Shown: one piece after another, positions 25,893-34,803 of the stretch
Layout: each line of letters starts with the position of its first letter
How positions within the stretch are numbered: the stretch's first letter is position 1
Source of the DNA: Aquabacter sp965279295
GTDB taxonomy: Bacteria > Pseudomonadota > Alphaproteobacteria > Rhizobiales > Xanthobacteraceae
NCBI GenBank assembly: GCA_965279295.1
Contig: CBDIHQ010000018.1
Length of the DNA: 64,000 bases
Reading direction: 5' to 3' (one strand)
Notes under the pieces: model-generated
Databases searched by the model: none
Told to the model about the DNA's origin: nothing
Seen by the model: only the letters and a program-made list of their open reading frames with translations
Translations under genes and position numbers: made by a program

Positions 25893-27170
25893 CTATCTCG
25901 GAACCAGCCGCCCCGAGAACACCGTCTCGCCCGTGGGCGAGGCCGCATCCGCCCCTTCGGGCTCCAAGGTCAGGATCAAGGTCGCCTCCGACAGTGCGGC
26001 GCGCCCGAGCGGTGCGAACTCGCGGGTCTGGACCCGGCCCGCCTCCCGGAAGGCGCCGATGCGGCGGGTTCCGAGGGTTGGAGAGGACACCCACAGATTA
26101 TAACGCATGCCGTCGGGCGCAGCCTCCGGCACCTGAAGCACGGAGACGATCCCGGCCGCCGGCTCCACGGTCAGCGCGACGCCTGCCGCCGGCTGGGGAT
26201 GCAGAACGGCAAAGAAGCCAAGCGGAACCGGGCGCTTGGTTTCGCGATAGGCAACCACGATCCCACCCGCCAGAAGCGCGAGCGCCAGCAGACCGCTGGC
26301 GATCCGCCAGGGATTGCGGTGCGGCTCCTCATCGACGATGGGCGCGACGATGGGAGGTGCGGGGGTGATAAGACGCGGGGGCGGCGGCTTCTCCGGCTCG
26401 GGAGCGGGGACCGCCTCTTCCTCCAGCGCAGCGACGCGCACGACCGTCTCCTCCGGCGGCACGACCGAGGCTTCGGGTTCAGCCGGCGGGGCCTCCGGTT
26501 CGGGTTCTCCGACGGAGGGCAACTCTATGGTTTCTCCCGCCTGCGATTCTCCAGCGGCGGGCTCTGAAGGAGGCAAACCGGCCGCAAACCCGTCCGGCGT
26601 CGAGAGCAGTACCGCTTCGTCGATCACGGCATCATCGGCCGAATGAACCGCCGGCGGCTCCGGCCGCTCGTCCTCGATCGGCGCGAAGGCATCTGTCGAT
26701 ATATCTTCAGGCACATCGAGCGGCGCGCTGTCCGCTTGCCCATCTTCCGGCTGGGTGCCGGCGGGCGTGCTCACGTCCTCCGGGAGGGGGGCCAGAGGCT
26801 CAGTGAGAGCCGGCGCATCGGGCTCAGGTTTATCAAATACGGGCGAATCTAACGTGGACGCGTCGTCCAGGACTGCCGGGGATGGGTCCGCATTCTCGGC
26901 CGTTTCCTCCAAAGGAGGTTCGGCGGGCGTCTCCTCCGCGACGGGTTCGACCGGCAGCGCCGCCAGGATTTCGTTCCAAAGCGTCACCGGTGCGGGCGCG
27001 GTGACGGCAAGTTCGTGCAGCGGGGCGAAACGCATTTCCCACATGCGCACCAGCGCCCCGAAGGCAGGATCATCGGCGATTCGTGCCCGCAGGGCCGTGC
27101 GCTCGGCGGCATCGAGCGTGCCGAGAACATATTCGGCCGCGATGCGGCGATCTTCCTCGACGGATGTCAT
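25893..27170 (-). CDS. Anti-sigma factor, RskA-like, with long acidic linker
   Basis: A 425-residue single-pass membrane protein. Residues 1-60 (EEDRRIAAEYVLGTLDAAER, then RMWEMRFAPLHEL) form the zinc-free anti-sigma domain seen in RskA/ChrR-type proteins. Residues about 70-285 are a disordered linker very rich in Glu, Pro, Ala and Asp. A membrane segment at about 290-308 (ASGLLALALLAGGIVVAY) precedes a periplasmic RskA-type domain (FAVLHPQPAAGVALTVEPA, YNLWVSSPTLGTRRIG). The start ATG overlaps the sigma gene stop as ATGA, showing translational coupling. Such proteins hold the sigma factor until an envelope signal triggers proteolysis. Confidence 0.85.
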   Translation of the reverse strand: MTSVEEDRRIAAEYVLGTLDAAERTALRARIADDPAFGALVRMWEMRFAPLHELAVTAPAPVTLWNEILAALPVEPVAEETPAEPPLEETAENADPSPAVLDDASTLDSPVFDKPEPDAPALTEPLAPLPEDVSTPAGTQPEDGQADSAPLDVPEDISTDAFAPIEDERPEPPAVHSADDAVIDEAVLLSTPDGFAAGLPPSEPAAGESQAGETIELPSVGEPEPEAPPAEPEASVVPPEETVVRVAALEEEAVPAPEPEKPPPPRLITPAPPIVAPIVDEEPHRNPWRIASGLLALALLAGGIVVAYRETKRPVPLGFFAVLHPQPAAGVALTVEPAAGIVSVLQVPEAAPDGMRYNLWVSSPTLGTRRIGAFREAGRVQTREFAPLGRAALSEATLILTLEPEGADAASPTGETVFSGRLVPR

Positions 27171-27703
27171 GGCGAGAGACACAGGTCGAGTTCACCGATG
27201 CTCCGCCACATCCAGGTGTTCACTGCATGGGATGGCGCGTCGCAATAAAGAGAGAGGCTGTCGCGGCTCCACCCGTCGTAATAGGCGTGGAGCACCATGC
27301 GCCGACGCTCCTCGGGCAGTCGCCCAAGGCAGGCCAGCAAGAGTTCCAGGTCTGGGCTGCGCTCCGGGCGGGCCAGCGGATCTTCCACCTCGCCGTCCAC
27401 CTCGAAGGGTTCGAGCGAAAGGCCGCTCTCGGGAAGATCCCGCACGGTGTCGAGGGCGGAGGTACGGACGCGGGCGACCATTACCGCTAGGGGATCGTGC
27501 ATTTCTGCGACCTGACCTGCATCGCTCCAAAGCGCGACGAAGTGGTCCCGCAGAACCGCCGTCGCCAATTCCTCCCGCCGCAGGATGCGCAGAGCAACAC
27601 CATAAAGACGCGGCACGGTAATCCGATAAAGCTCGGCAAACGCCGTCCGGTCTCCGCTTGAAGCGGAGGTGAGGAGATCCCTTATCGTATCTGGACTGCT
27701 CAC
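27167..27703 (-). CDS. ECF-type RNA polymerase sigma factor (SigK-like)
   Basis: A 178-residue protein with a sigma-70 region 2 (LLTSASSGDRTAFAELYRIT, VPRLYGVALRIL, LRDHFVALWSDA) and a region 4 (CLGRLPEERRRMVLHAYYDG, WSRDSLSLYCDA). The region 2 lacks the common DAEDLVQE-type motif, so the protein is divergent, but order and length are normal and the anti-sigma partner overlaps it. The GTG start at 27703 is my choice; an ATG at 27748 would add 15 residues. Target promoters are unknown; autoregulation is usual for such pairs. Confidence 0.8.
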   Translation of the reverse strand: MSSPDTIRDLLTSASSGDRTAFAELYRITVPRLYGVALRILRREELATAVLRDHFVALWSDAGQVAEMHDPLAVMVARVRTSALDTVRDLPESGLSLEPFEVDGEVEDPLARPERSPDLELLLACLGRLPEERRRMVLHAYYDGWSRDSLSLYCDAPSHAVNTWMWRSIGELDLCLSP

Positions 27704-27986
27704 GCGCGACCCGGTCCGGCAACGATACAGCCTGTTCAAGCAGCGCATTAGCGCACTGCTTGAACATTAAGACCCACCGTCAACCAATTGAGATAAAACA
27801 ATATTTTAAATTGTATTAAAGTGATTTATAGGTTGGCGCACCATCGCAGCGAAGCGTAGAACGACACGCGAAAACCTCCGCCTGCCGCCTCACGTATGCA
27901 GTTCGCGCTATCGCATTGAATTTATTATGTTTGCGGAAGCAGACAAAGTCGAGACATCGACCGCACCGCAACCAAAGCGCGAACCT

Positions 27987-28382
27987 CTAGAGGCGCGCAG
28001 GCTCGCCCTGCCGCCAGGCAGCGCGTCGCTCGATGGCTTCGCTTTCCGCTACGCGCTCACGCTCCCCCGCTGACTCCGCGAGATGGAGCTGCGCCTCTGC
28101 GTCCGCGAAAGCCGCGAAGGCCTCATCGCGCTGCGTTCGCAGATCCTGGGCTGAACGGCTGAGGTTCTCCCGGCGCTGCCGCGCGGCGGCGGCGAGCGGA
28201 GGATAGGCAAAATGCCGGGGGTCCGAAATGCCGGACCGGGATTCTTCAGCCGAGATGTCACGCTCAAGCTCGCCCGACATGCGGTCGAATTCGGCGATCA
28301 TACCGTCGATCTGCGCGAGGCGACGGCGCGCATCCTCGGTCTGGAACCGCTTGGCGCGGATCAGGGGTTCACGCGACTTCAT
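27987..28382 (-). CDS. FliJ-like coiled-coil protein
   Basis: A 131-residue charged helical protein with heptad-like Arg/Glu/Ala patterning (RRRLAQIDGMIAEFDRMSG, then RQRRENLSRSAQDLRTQRDE). It resembles the flagellar export chaperone FliJ, whose gene lies divergently beside ctrA in many Hyphomicrobiales. No enzymatic motif is present. Its promoter shares the 480-bp gap with ctrA. Confidence 0.65.
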   Translation of the reverse strand: MKSREPLIRAKRFQTEDARRRLAQIDGMIAEFDRMSGELERDISAEESRSGISDPRHFAYPPLAAAARQRRENLSRSAQDLRTQRDEAFAAFADAEAQLHLAESAGERERVAESEAIERRAAWRQGEPARL

Positions 28383-28862
28383 GGAACGCAATACTCCGAA
28401 GCACACGATGTAGGACCCCGGAGGAGGTCCCTGCCCTTAGGATGACGCGGACGCGTTGCCCTTTTCTTACCGTCGCGACCCTAAGGCGAAAAAATTGCGA
28501 CACAGGCCCCGTGGAAACCAATCGTTTACCCACTTCATTAATGATGCATCCATGGTTCGGACGATGCAGCGAAGGGAAAGGCGGCGGGCAAGGCCCAATG
28601 CGCTTGATCTGCGAACATCGGACGAAGCTCCCGGGGCTCGGGGGTAGTGTGGAACGTGCGGCCAAGTTAAATGCAAAAAACCTCTGTGCATGGCGTGGAA
28701 TCTAGTCTTCAGCGCAATGCACAAAGTTTTTAGGCAAATGTCTTGTGCGGTAGAATCTGTTTCGGTTATCGATTCACCATTCGTAGCGCGAATCACACTG
28801 TGGCCTGAGCACATCTAAGGCGGCATGCCGTCTTTCGACTTGGTGCGAGGAAAGGGATTGCC
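28383..28862. promoter_or_regulatory. ctrA control region with four GAnTC methylation sites
   Basis: 480 bp without a gene. Four GAnTC motifs (28698-28702, 28753-28757, 28771-28775, 28790-28794) lie within 97 bp, 69-165 bp before the ctrA start. GAnTC is methylated by the cell-cycle methyltransferase CcrM, and methylation state controls ctrA promoter P1 in Caulobacter. The cluster points to the same control here, probably with GcrA. I could not identify a clear CtrA box (TTAA-N7-TTAA). Confidence 0.65.
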
Positions 28863-29564
28863 ATGCGCGTCTTGCTCATCGAGGACGACAGTGCGACGGC
28901 CCAAAGCATCGAGCTGATGCTGAAGTCCGAGAGCTTTAATGTTTATACAACCGATCTCGGGGAAGAGGGCATCGACCTCGGGAAGGTATATGAATACGAC
29001 ATCATTCTTCTCGATCTGAATCTTCCCGACATGTCCGGCTTCGAGGTTCTTCGGAACCTTCGGGTCTCGAAGGTGAAGACGCCCATCCTGATCCTCTCCG
29101 GCCTCGCCGGCACCGAGGACAAGGTGAAGGGCTTCGGCTTCGGCGCCGACGATTATCTCACAAAGCCGTTCCATAAAGACGAGATGGTGGCCCGCATTCA
29201 CGCCATCGTCCGCCGCTCCAAGGGGCATGCGCAGTCGGTGATCCAGACCGCCGATCTGATCGTCAACCTGGACACCAAGACCGTCGAAGTCGAAGGCGCG
29301 CGGGTCCATCTGACCGGCAAGGAATACCAGATGCTGGAGCTGCTCTCGCTCCGCAAGGGCACCACCCTCACCAAGGAGATGTTCCTGAACCATCTCTACG
29401 GCGGCATGGACGAGCCTGAGTTGAAGATCATCGACGTGTTCATCTGCAAGCTGCGCAAGAAGCTGGCGAACGCCTCTGCCGGCAAGAATTACATTGAGAC
29501 GGTGTGGGGACGCGGGTATGTGCTGCGCGAGCCCATGGCAGGCGCAGAGCGCATCGCGGTCTGA
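28863..29564 (+). CDS. ctrA: Cell-cycle response regulator CtrA
   Basis: A 233-residue OmpR-family response regulator, nearly identical in layout to Caulobacter and rhizobial CtrA. The receiver domain has the acidic pocket EDD (residues 7-9), phosphorylation site Asp51 in LLDLNLPD, and Lys in DDYLTKPF. The winged-helix DNA-binding domain spans residues 125-225 (LTGKEYQMLELLSLRKGTTL; KIIDVFICKLRKKL; WGRGYVLREP). It controls replication initiation, division and flagellar genes, and is activated by the CckA-ChpT phosphorelay. GGAAAGGG lies before the ATG. Confidence 0.97.
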   Translation: MRVLLIEDDSATAQSIELMLKSESFNVYTTDLGEEGIDLGKVYEYDIILLDLNLPDMSGFEVLRNLRVSKVKTPILILSGLAGTEDKVKGFGFGADDYLTKPFHKDEMVARIHAIVRRSKGHAQSVIQTADLIVNLDTKTVEVEGARVHLTGKEYQMLELLSLRKGTTLTKEMFLNHLYGGMDEPELKIIDVFICKLRKKLANASAGKNYIETVWGRGYVLREPMAGAERIAV

Positions 29565-29581
29565 ACAAGTTCATCCCAACG

Positions 29582-29614
29582 AAAAAGGGCCCCGCTTTCG
29601 CGGGGCCCTTTTTG
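29582..29614. terminator. Bidirectional terminator between ctrA and the 1098-residue protein gene
   Basis: A GC-rich stem GGGCCCCG / CGGGGCCC with a CTTTCG loop, flanked by AAAAA on the left and TTTTT on the right, so it can end transcription from both sides. It lies between the convergent stops at 29564 and 29635. Confidence 0.92.
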
Positions 29615-29634
29615 TTTGCGTAAAATGACGTCGC

Positions 29635-32600
29635 TCACATGTCGGGGGGTGCCACGGTGTGCGGCGTGATCTTCATGACCATGTCGTTGTAGTCGAAGTC
29701 CGAACCCTGGAGCGACGAGAGATCCTCGAAGCCGAAAGTGTTGGCGCCGAAGGTGCGGATATATTCGTTCCCGCCGGTGTTGGCGTCGCCGACCACGAAC
29801 AGGTCGCCCGACTGGGTCAGAAGGACCGGGGCATAAAAACCGTCTGTTCCAGCGACGGTCCAGACCGAGGTCGTGTCGAAGGCAGCACCGCCGTGCTGAC
29901 CGTCTGCGGAGGTATATCCGGCATCGAGATTGGCACGCACCGCGGCCTGGAATGCCGGCGTGTCGCCATACGCGACACCGCCCACGCTGACCTCGCCGGT
30001 GGCGAAGTTGATGTCGAAATGAACGAAGCCCAAGGTGTTCGTATTGGCGGAGCTGCCGGTCGCCTGCACGTCGAAAGCTTCGCCCTGCTGAAGATAGACC
30101 AGCGGCAGGTCGTACATGCGCTGGACGTTGGCCAGCACCTCCGAATTCGACAGCGTGTTCTCGGTGACGGCGGTCATCTCCACCCCGCCGACGTTGAGGT
30201 GAACCGAGCCATCGCTCTCGTTCGTGACCTGAACCACGGGTGAGGTATCGATCACGTTCTCCCCGGACATCAGGGCGAAATGGAGCTGTTGATCAACGCC
30301 CAGATACACCATCTGATGCCCATCGATCAGCGTAGACGCACCCTGGTCGCTCTTCACCGCCCCGACATAGCCCAGAACGGCGTCTTCCAGGTTGGTCGTC
30401 GGCGCCCCGTCGCGGCCGAGCATGGTGCCGGAGGCATCGGTGGCATAGAGCATGAGCGTGGCATCGGGCGGCAGGCTGGAGGACACCGTATCGAGCGCGA
30501 TCCAATTTCCGGTTGTGGTGCTGGGCCCTGGCGTCAGTTGAACCCCGGTGCCGCTGGTCGTGCTCTGAAGATGAAGGTCCGCCATGTTCACCTGGATGGT
30601 CAGCAGGCTGCTGGCGGCGGTGAGCGGATTTGAGAAGCTGGAATCGTTGAGGTCGTACTCCGTCATCGTGATGTTGTAGGTGCCATTGCCGAACTGCTGC
30701 ATCACGTTGGTTTTCCACTGCCCGTCCACGTCGGCCTGGGCGGCAAGCGGTGCGAAATAATCATCGCCGGTCGTAGGCGTGATGTTGAGCAGGGCGACAT
30801 TGAGCCCGTTGATTTTGTTGGTGAGGCCGGAGATCCACGACGTCGTACCGGCGTCACTGTTATCGCCGGTCCAGGCGAATGCGATCTCGCCCTGCCCCAG
30901 ATTGACAATCGAGTTTGTGATCTGGTTCGACTGGCCAGCGATAGCAGTGAACGTCGAACCGTCGAGCGTGCCGGCGACCGGCGCGTTCGGCGCGCTTCCG
31001 GCATAGCTTGCGTCATTGAGCTGATACGCAAGCGAGGGATCGTATGTCGTGGTGTCGCCGTCCACGAAATTGACGGTGAACGTCAGAAGCGAATTCGGGC
31101 TGGTGTTGGCCGCTCCCGCCGCGATCGTCGCGAGACCATCTATGGCGATGTCCCCGGCCCCATCCTCGAACTGGCCGCTCGCATTGGTGTCGATGTAGAG
31201 ATTGAAGGTTTTTGCCGTGGCCTCCGAGCCGACCACGATCTCATACCAGGAGGTGCCACTGACGGACGTCGGGAATTTGTCGATCAGCAGGCTGCCGGTG
31301 GGCTCGGTACCGATCGAGGTGACCTGATAGGCCCCATTGGAATAGCTGATGCTCCAATGCTGCCAGGGCGAAACCGTGTCAGAGCCAAGCTGCACCGTAT
31401 TCCAGATGGGATTTCCGGAGCCGTCATAACCGGTAAGTATCTTGAAATAGATCGGTGTCTGGTCGCCCAGAACCACACCTCGGTCCAGAAAATTCAGCGT
31501 TACGGAACTCAGGCTCGTGGCAGCGTCCCACACCGGCACGGTATAACGGTTCGAGCCTCCAGGCGCCGCGATATAATTATAAATCTTCGGCGCGACATAC
31601 CCAGACGGTGTCTCCCCGTCCGCATACAGCGTCAGATTGATGTTCGCGACATCATTGCTCGTGAAAGGGTCGTAGACCGATATGAGCGGGCCGCCGACGC
31701 TGTACTGGCTCATGAGGGCGTCGGAATAGCCCGAGCCGTATGAGTTGGAATTGTAGAAAAACAGTTTGGAATATTCATCCACCCTGATCGGCGTCTGCCC
31801 ATCGGACAGATTGCTGCCGAATGCGTAGGTGGGGTCCCAGTTCCAATTCTTATTCAGATCGACAGTCGTGGCCTCGCTGTTGGCGGACTGCCCCGTCACC
31901 CCGTAATAGCCGGCAGTGAACCCGGTCAGGAACTGGGCGAGAACCTTGCCCCACTGGTTGTTGTCACCCGTGTTCATGTCGGCTGGATTGCCGTCGACAT
32001 TGGTGTTCTTGTAGATGATGTAAGGATCGGAATCGCTCTTATCAGCGTAAATCTGGACGTTTCCGAGCGTCGAATAGATGCTGTTCTCCAGATCCGTGGG
32101 CGTGATCTTGATATAGCCCTTGATCTGGCTGTTCGCGGTTGGGCTCAGCCAGAACACGCTCTGGGCGGAATCCCACTCCAGCGTGTAACTGAAGAATCCG
32201 CCATTGTGGTAGACGCCGTTGGCGTCGGCGGCACCGTTGAAGAACCCAGCGAGTTGGACTTCAGCGGCGGCCGATCCCTGCAGGGATTGAACGTAGGTGT
32301 TCCAATCGCTTGCCGGAAAGGCCGGGTTCGGGGGCGTGAGCCCCACCGCCTGGGTCGGCGAGATGCCCATCCGGTCGATTGGGGGAGACGTTGCCAGCGG
32401 CCCTTGCGCGAACGGATACACCGTCGTGTCCGCGCTCGTCGCCGTGATCAGATTGAAGATGTCGGTGCCGCTCACGGCGTAGCCGCGCGTGTCGGTATAG
32501 GCCGTGCCGTCGGCGGTGTGGTTGGGCACGCTGAGGTCCATGGGAATGCCGAAGCCTTCCACGGAGGTCAGGTTGCCCACATCGTTCAAACCACCGGCAC

Positions 32601-32931
32601 CGCTGAGGTTCACCTCGAAGCTGTCATATCGGAAGCTATTGGTCGCGGCCAACGTCCAACTGATGTCGCTTTCCTGCGTGATCGCGTACGCCGCCGTGCC
32701 CGGCGTGACGCTCTGGATCACAAAATAGACTTTGCCGCTCGTCAGCTCAGCCGGCAGATCCAAGGACACCGTTTCGGGTATCGGCAGTTGCCCCGGCCCC
32801 AGCGTACCGCCCGAGTAGACCTGAACCGTATCGACAACGTGGTCGTTAACGACGACGACCTGAAAATACACGCCATCTTGCGACAACTCTGTCTTCAGTG
32901 CTTGCGTGAGCGTGACATTCAGTGTCGTCAT
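29635..32931 (-). CDS. Large beta-1,3-glucanase-like/DUF4114 protein
   Basis: A 1098-residue acidic protein rich in Thr, Ser, Asn, Asp and Gly, with almost no Cys, typical of exported bacterial proteins. Residues about 10-450 resemble the thaumatin-like/GH64 glucanase region (GVYFQVVVVNDHV, KVYFVIQS, DSFEVNLS, NLTSVEGFGIPMDLSV). The middle part (450-900) looks like tandem beta-sandwich modules. The C terminus ends in a DUF4114-like calcium-type motif (FGFEDLSSLQGSDFDYNDMV). There is no N-terminal signal peptide and I see no RTX repeats, so a type I-like or other signal-independent export would be needed if it is secreted. Activity on glucan is a guess from weak similarity. The start at 32931 has AGGGGG upstream. 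Confidence 0.75.
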   Translation of the reverse strand: MTTLNVTLTQALKTELSQDGVYFQVVVVNDHVVDTVQVYSGGTLGPGQLPIPETVSLDLPAELTSGKVYFVIQSVTPGTAAYAITQESDISWTLAATNSFRYDSFEVNLSGAGGLNDVGNLTSVEGFGIPMDLSVPNHTADGTAYTDTRGYAVSGTDIFNLITATSADTTVYPFAQGPLATSPPIDRMGISPTQAVGLTPPNPAFPASDWNTYVQSLQGSAAAEVQLAGFFNGAADANGVYHNGGFFSYTLEWDSAQSVFWLSPTANSQIKGYIKITPTDLENSIYSTLGNVQIYADKSDSDPYIIYKNTNVDGNPADMNTGDNNQWGKVLAQFLTGFTAGYYGVTGQSANSEATTVDLNKNWNWDPTYAFGSNLSDGQTPIRVDEYSKLFFYNSNSYGSGYSDALMSQYSVGGPLISVYDPFTSNDVANINLTLYADGETPSGYVAPKIYNYIAAPGGSNRYTVPVWDAATSLSSVTLNFLDRGVVLGDQTPIYFKILTGYDGSGNPIWNTVQLGSDTVSPWQHWSISYSNGAYQVTSIGTEPTGSLLIDKFPTSVSGTSWYEIVVGSEATAKTFNLYIDTNASGQFEDGAGDIAIDGLATIAAGAANTSPNSLLTFTVNFVDGDTTTYDPSLAYQLNDASYAGSAPNAPVAGTLDGSTFTAIAGQSNQITNSIVNLGQGEIAFAWTGDNSDAGTTSWISGLTNKINGLNVALLNITPTTGDDYFAPLAAQADVDGQWKTNVMQQFGNGTYNITMTEYDLNDSSFSNPLTAASSLLTIQVNMADLHLQSTTSGTGVQLTPGPSTTTGNWIALDTVSSSLPPDATLMLYATDASGTMLGRDGAPTTNLEDAVLGYVGAVKSDQGASTLIDGHQMVYLGVDQQLHFALMSGENVIDTSPVVQVTNESDGSVHLNVGGVEMTAVTENTLSNSEVLANVQRMYDLPLVYLQQGEAFDVQATGSSANTNTLGFVHFDINFATGEVSVGGVAYGDTPAFQAAVRANLDAGYTSADGQHGGAAFDTTSVWTVAGTDGFYAPVLLTQSGDLFVVGDANTGGNEYIRTFGANTFGFEDLSSLQGSDFDYNDMVMKITPHTVAPPDM

Positions 32932-33317
32932 GAGGGCCCCCTGGATCGTCAACGCAAAGGGAAGCGCACAACTCAAAGCCGGTTTTCCGCATCAGCGAAA
33001 ACTGGCCCCGCGACAGCCCATTCAGCCCAAAATGCCCGTTTCCGCCCTTTCAGACGGATTGACACTCGGCGCTTGAACTAAAGCGTAACGATTCGCGAAA
33101 GGCAAATTGATTCATAATCAAAGGGTTAAGATGATCTTGCTGTGCCGGCTTTGTTTTTTAAGGCAAAGATCAAGCTTTGCCTGGGACGCGCGGCGGACCG
33201 CAAAGCCGCTATGCCGCTTGGGAGACCCCAAGCTTCACTGAACAAGGAGGCGGGAAGCGGGAGCCATCAGCCGGCGCGGCACAATCATTGGCTTTGGATA
33301 GCCGCCCCCATCATCCT
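32932..33317. other. Intergenic region, no gene recognised
   Basis: 386 bp between two minus-strand genes. It must contain the promoter of the 1098-residue protein gene. Frames on both strands lack family resemblance, and I see no clear operator or hairpin. A short A/T-rich stretch at 33085-33130 is a plausible promoter zone. Confidence 0.5.
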
Positions 33318-33695
33318 TCATTTTCCACGGGCGGCGAGCCAGGCGCGCATGTCGGCGATCTCTTTTTCCTGTGCGGCGATGATATTCTGGGCAAGCTGGC
33401 GCATCGGCGCGTCCTTGCCATAGCTCAGCTCCACCTTGGCCATTTCGATCGCGCCCTGGTGATGCCCAATCATCCCGCGCACGAAATCCACGTCGGCATC
33501 GCCGGTGTAAGCGATGTCCATATCCTTGTGCATCTTTGTGGCTGCGGCCTGGAAAGCGGCGGTCGAGGGGACAACGACGGCGGCAGACGCGCCGTGGTCG
33601 TGGGCCATCTGTGCGCGGGCGAACATGGGCGCGAGCCCACTCACCATCACGAAAACGGCGGCCACTATCACAGGACGACGGAAGGTGGCTTTCAT
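33318..33695 (-). CDS. DUF305-family periplasmic protein
   Basis: A 125-residue protein with a signal peptide (VIVAAVFVMVSGLAPMFARA) and one DUF305 domain: MHKDMDIAYTGDADVDFVRG, then the His-rich MIGHHQGAIEMA, and a terminal helix AAQEKEIADMRAWL. DUF305 proteins are four-helix ferritin-like proteins, and some, such as CopM, bind copper through the His/Met motif. Metal binding here is inferred from the retained GHHQGAIEMA motif. Confidence 0.9.
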   Translation of the reverse strand: MKATFRRPVIVAAVFVMVSGLAPMFARAQMAHDHGASAAVVVPSTAAFQAAATKMHKDMDIAYTGDADVDFVRGMIGHHQGAIEMAKVELSYGKDAPMRQLAQNIIAAQEKEIADMRAWLAARGK

Positions 33696-33804
33696 GGCGG
33701 GATCCTCCGAGACGCGACACGCCGCGAATTGCGGCGTGTCGATCCTAGGGAAGGTGTCCGCCCCCGCGAGTCACAGGGCCGTCAAAAGGCGGCGGCGTAG
33801 CGTC

Positions 33805-34722
33805 TCAGGCCTCGCCGCGCCGTTTGCGCATCAAGGCTTCCAGTTCCTCGTCATGGGCCGCCGGCAGCACCACATTCACGCTGACCAGCAGATCGCCGTG
33901 ACCGCCGGATGCTTTCGGAAGTGCCTTGCCGCGCAGGCGGAATGTCCGCCCGCTCGAAGTCCACGCAGGGATGTTGAGGTCCACCGCCCCCGACAGCGTC
34001 GGCACGCGCACCTTGGCGCCCAGCACCGCGTCTTCCAGCGGCACCTCCGCCTTGTAGTGCAGGTCCTCGCCCTCGCGGATGAACTGGGGATGTGCGGCGT
34101 AAGCGATGGTCACGAAGGCATCGCCCGCCGGCCCGCCCATGGGGCTGGGCTCCCCCTGCCCTTTCAGCCGCATGCGATGGCCTTCGACCGTGCCGGCGGC
34201 GATCTTGACCTCGATCTGCTTGCCGTTCGGCAGCACGACGCGCTTGCTCGCCCCCGCAACGGCTTCCTCGAAGCCCACGGACAACGTCAGTTCGATATTG
34301 GCACCCGGCTGGGGCGCGGAGCCTGCGCGGCTCTGGCGGCCGAAACCAAAAATATCACCAAGATCCTCAAATCCGCCAGCGGACCGGCGCCCGCTGCCGA
34401 ACGAAAAACTCTCGAAACCACTGTCGCCTTCAAAGCCGGGAAAGCCACCCGGCCGCTGGCGCGCACCACCGCCGGAGCCGGCATAGTCCGGCATGCGGGG
34501 CTTGCCCTGCGCATCGATTTCACCACGGTCGAACTGGGCCCGCTTTTCCTTGTCGGAAAGCAGGTCGTAGGCGCCGGTCAGTTCCGCGAACTTGTCCTTG
34601 GCCTTTGGGTCCGACGTGTTTGCATCGGGATGCAGCTTTTTCGCGAGCCTCCGGTAGGCGCGCTTCATCTCGGCTTCGTCGGCGCCCTTGGAAACGCCGA
34701 GAACGTCGTATGGATCACGCAT
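33805..34722 (-). CDS. DnaJ/CbpA-like co-chaperone
   Basis: A 305-residue protein. The J-domain (residues 4-67) has the HPD motif in KKLHPDANT, needed to stimulate DnaK. A Gly/Phe-rich region with GGFEDLGDIFGFG follows, then the two DnaJ C-terminal substrate-binding domains (residues 135-295), without the zinc-finger of canonical DnaJ. This matches CbpA-type proteins. The start at 34722 lies 81 bp downstream of the lipoprotein gene stop on the same strand. Confidence 0.92.
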   Translation of the reverse strand: MRDPYDVLGVSKGADEAEMKRAYRRLAKKLHPDANTSDPKAKDKFAELTGAYDLLSDKEKRAQFDRGEIDAQGKPRMPDYAGSGGGARQRPGGFPGFEGDSGFESFSFGSGRRSAGGFEDLGDIFGFGRQSRAGSAPQPGANIELTLSVGFEEAVAGASKRVVLPNGKQIEVKIAAGTVEGHRMRLKGQGEPSPMGGPAGDAFVTIAYAAHPQFIREGEDLHYKAEVPLEDAVLGAKVRVPTLSGAVDLNIPAWTSSGRTFRLRGKALPKASGGHGDLLVSVNVVLPAAHDEELEALMRKRRGEA

Positions 34723-34803
34723 GCAAAATCACCTCGGGGCGGGCCCTTCCGGCCAGCCGCACCTTTCATGTAGGCATATGTTGCCTGATTGCAACGGCGC
34801 TGC

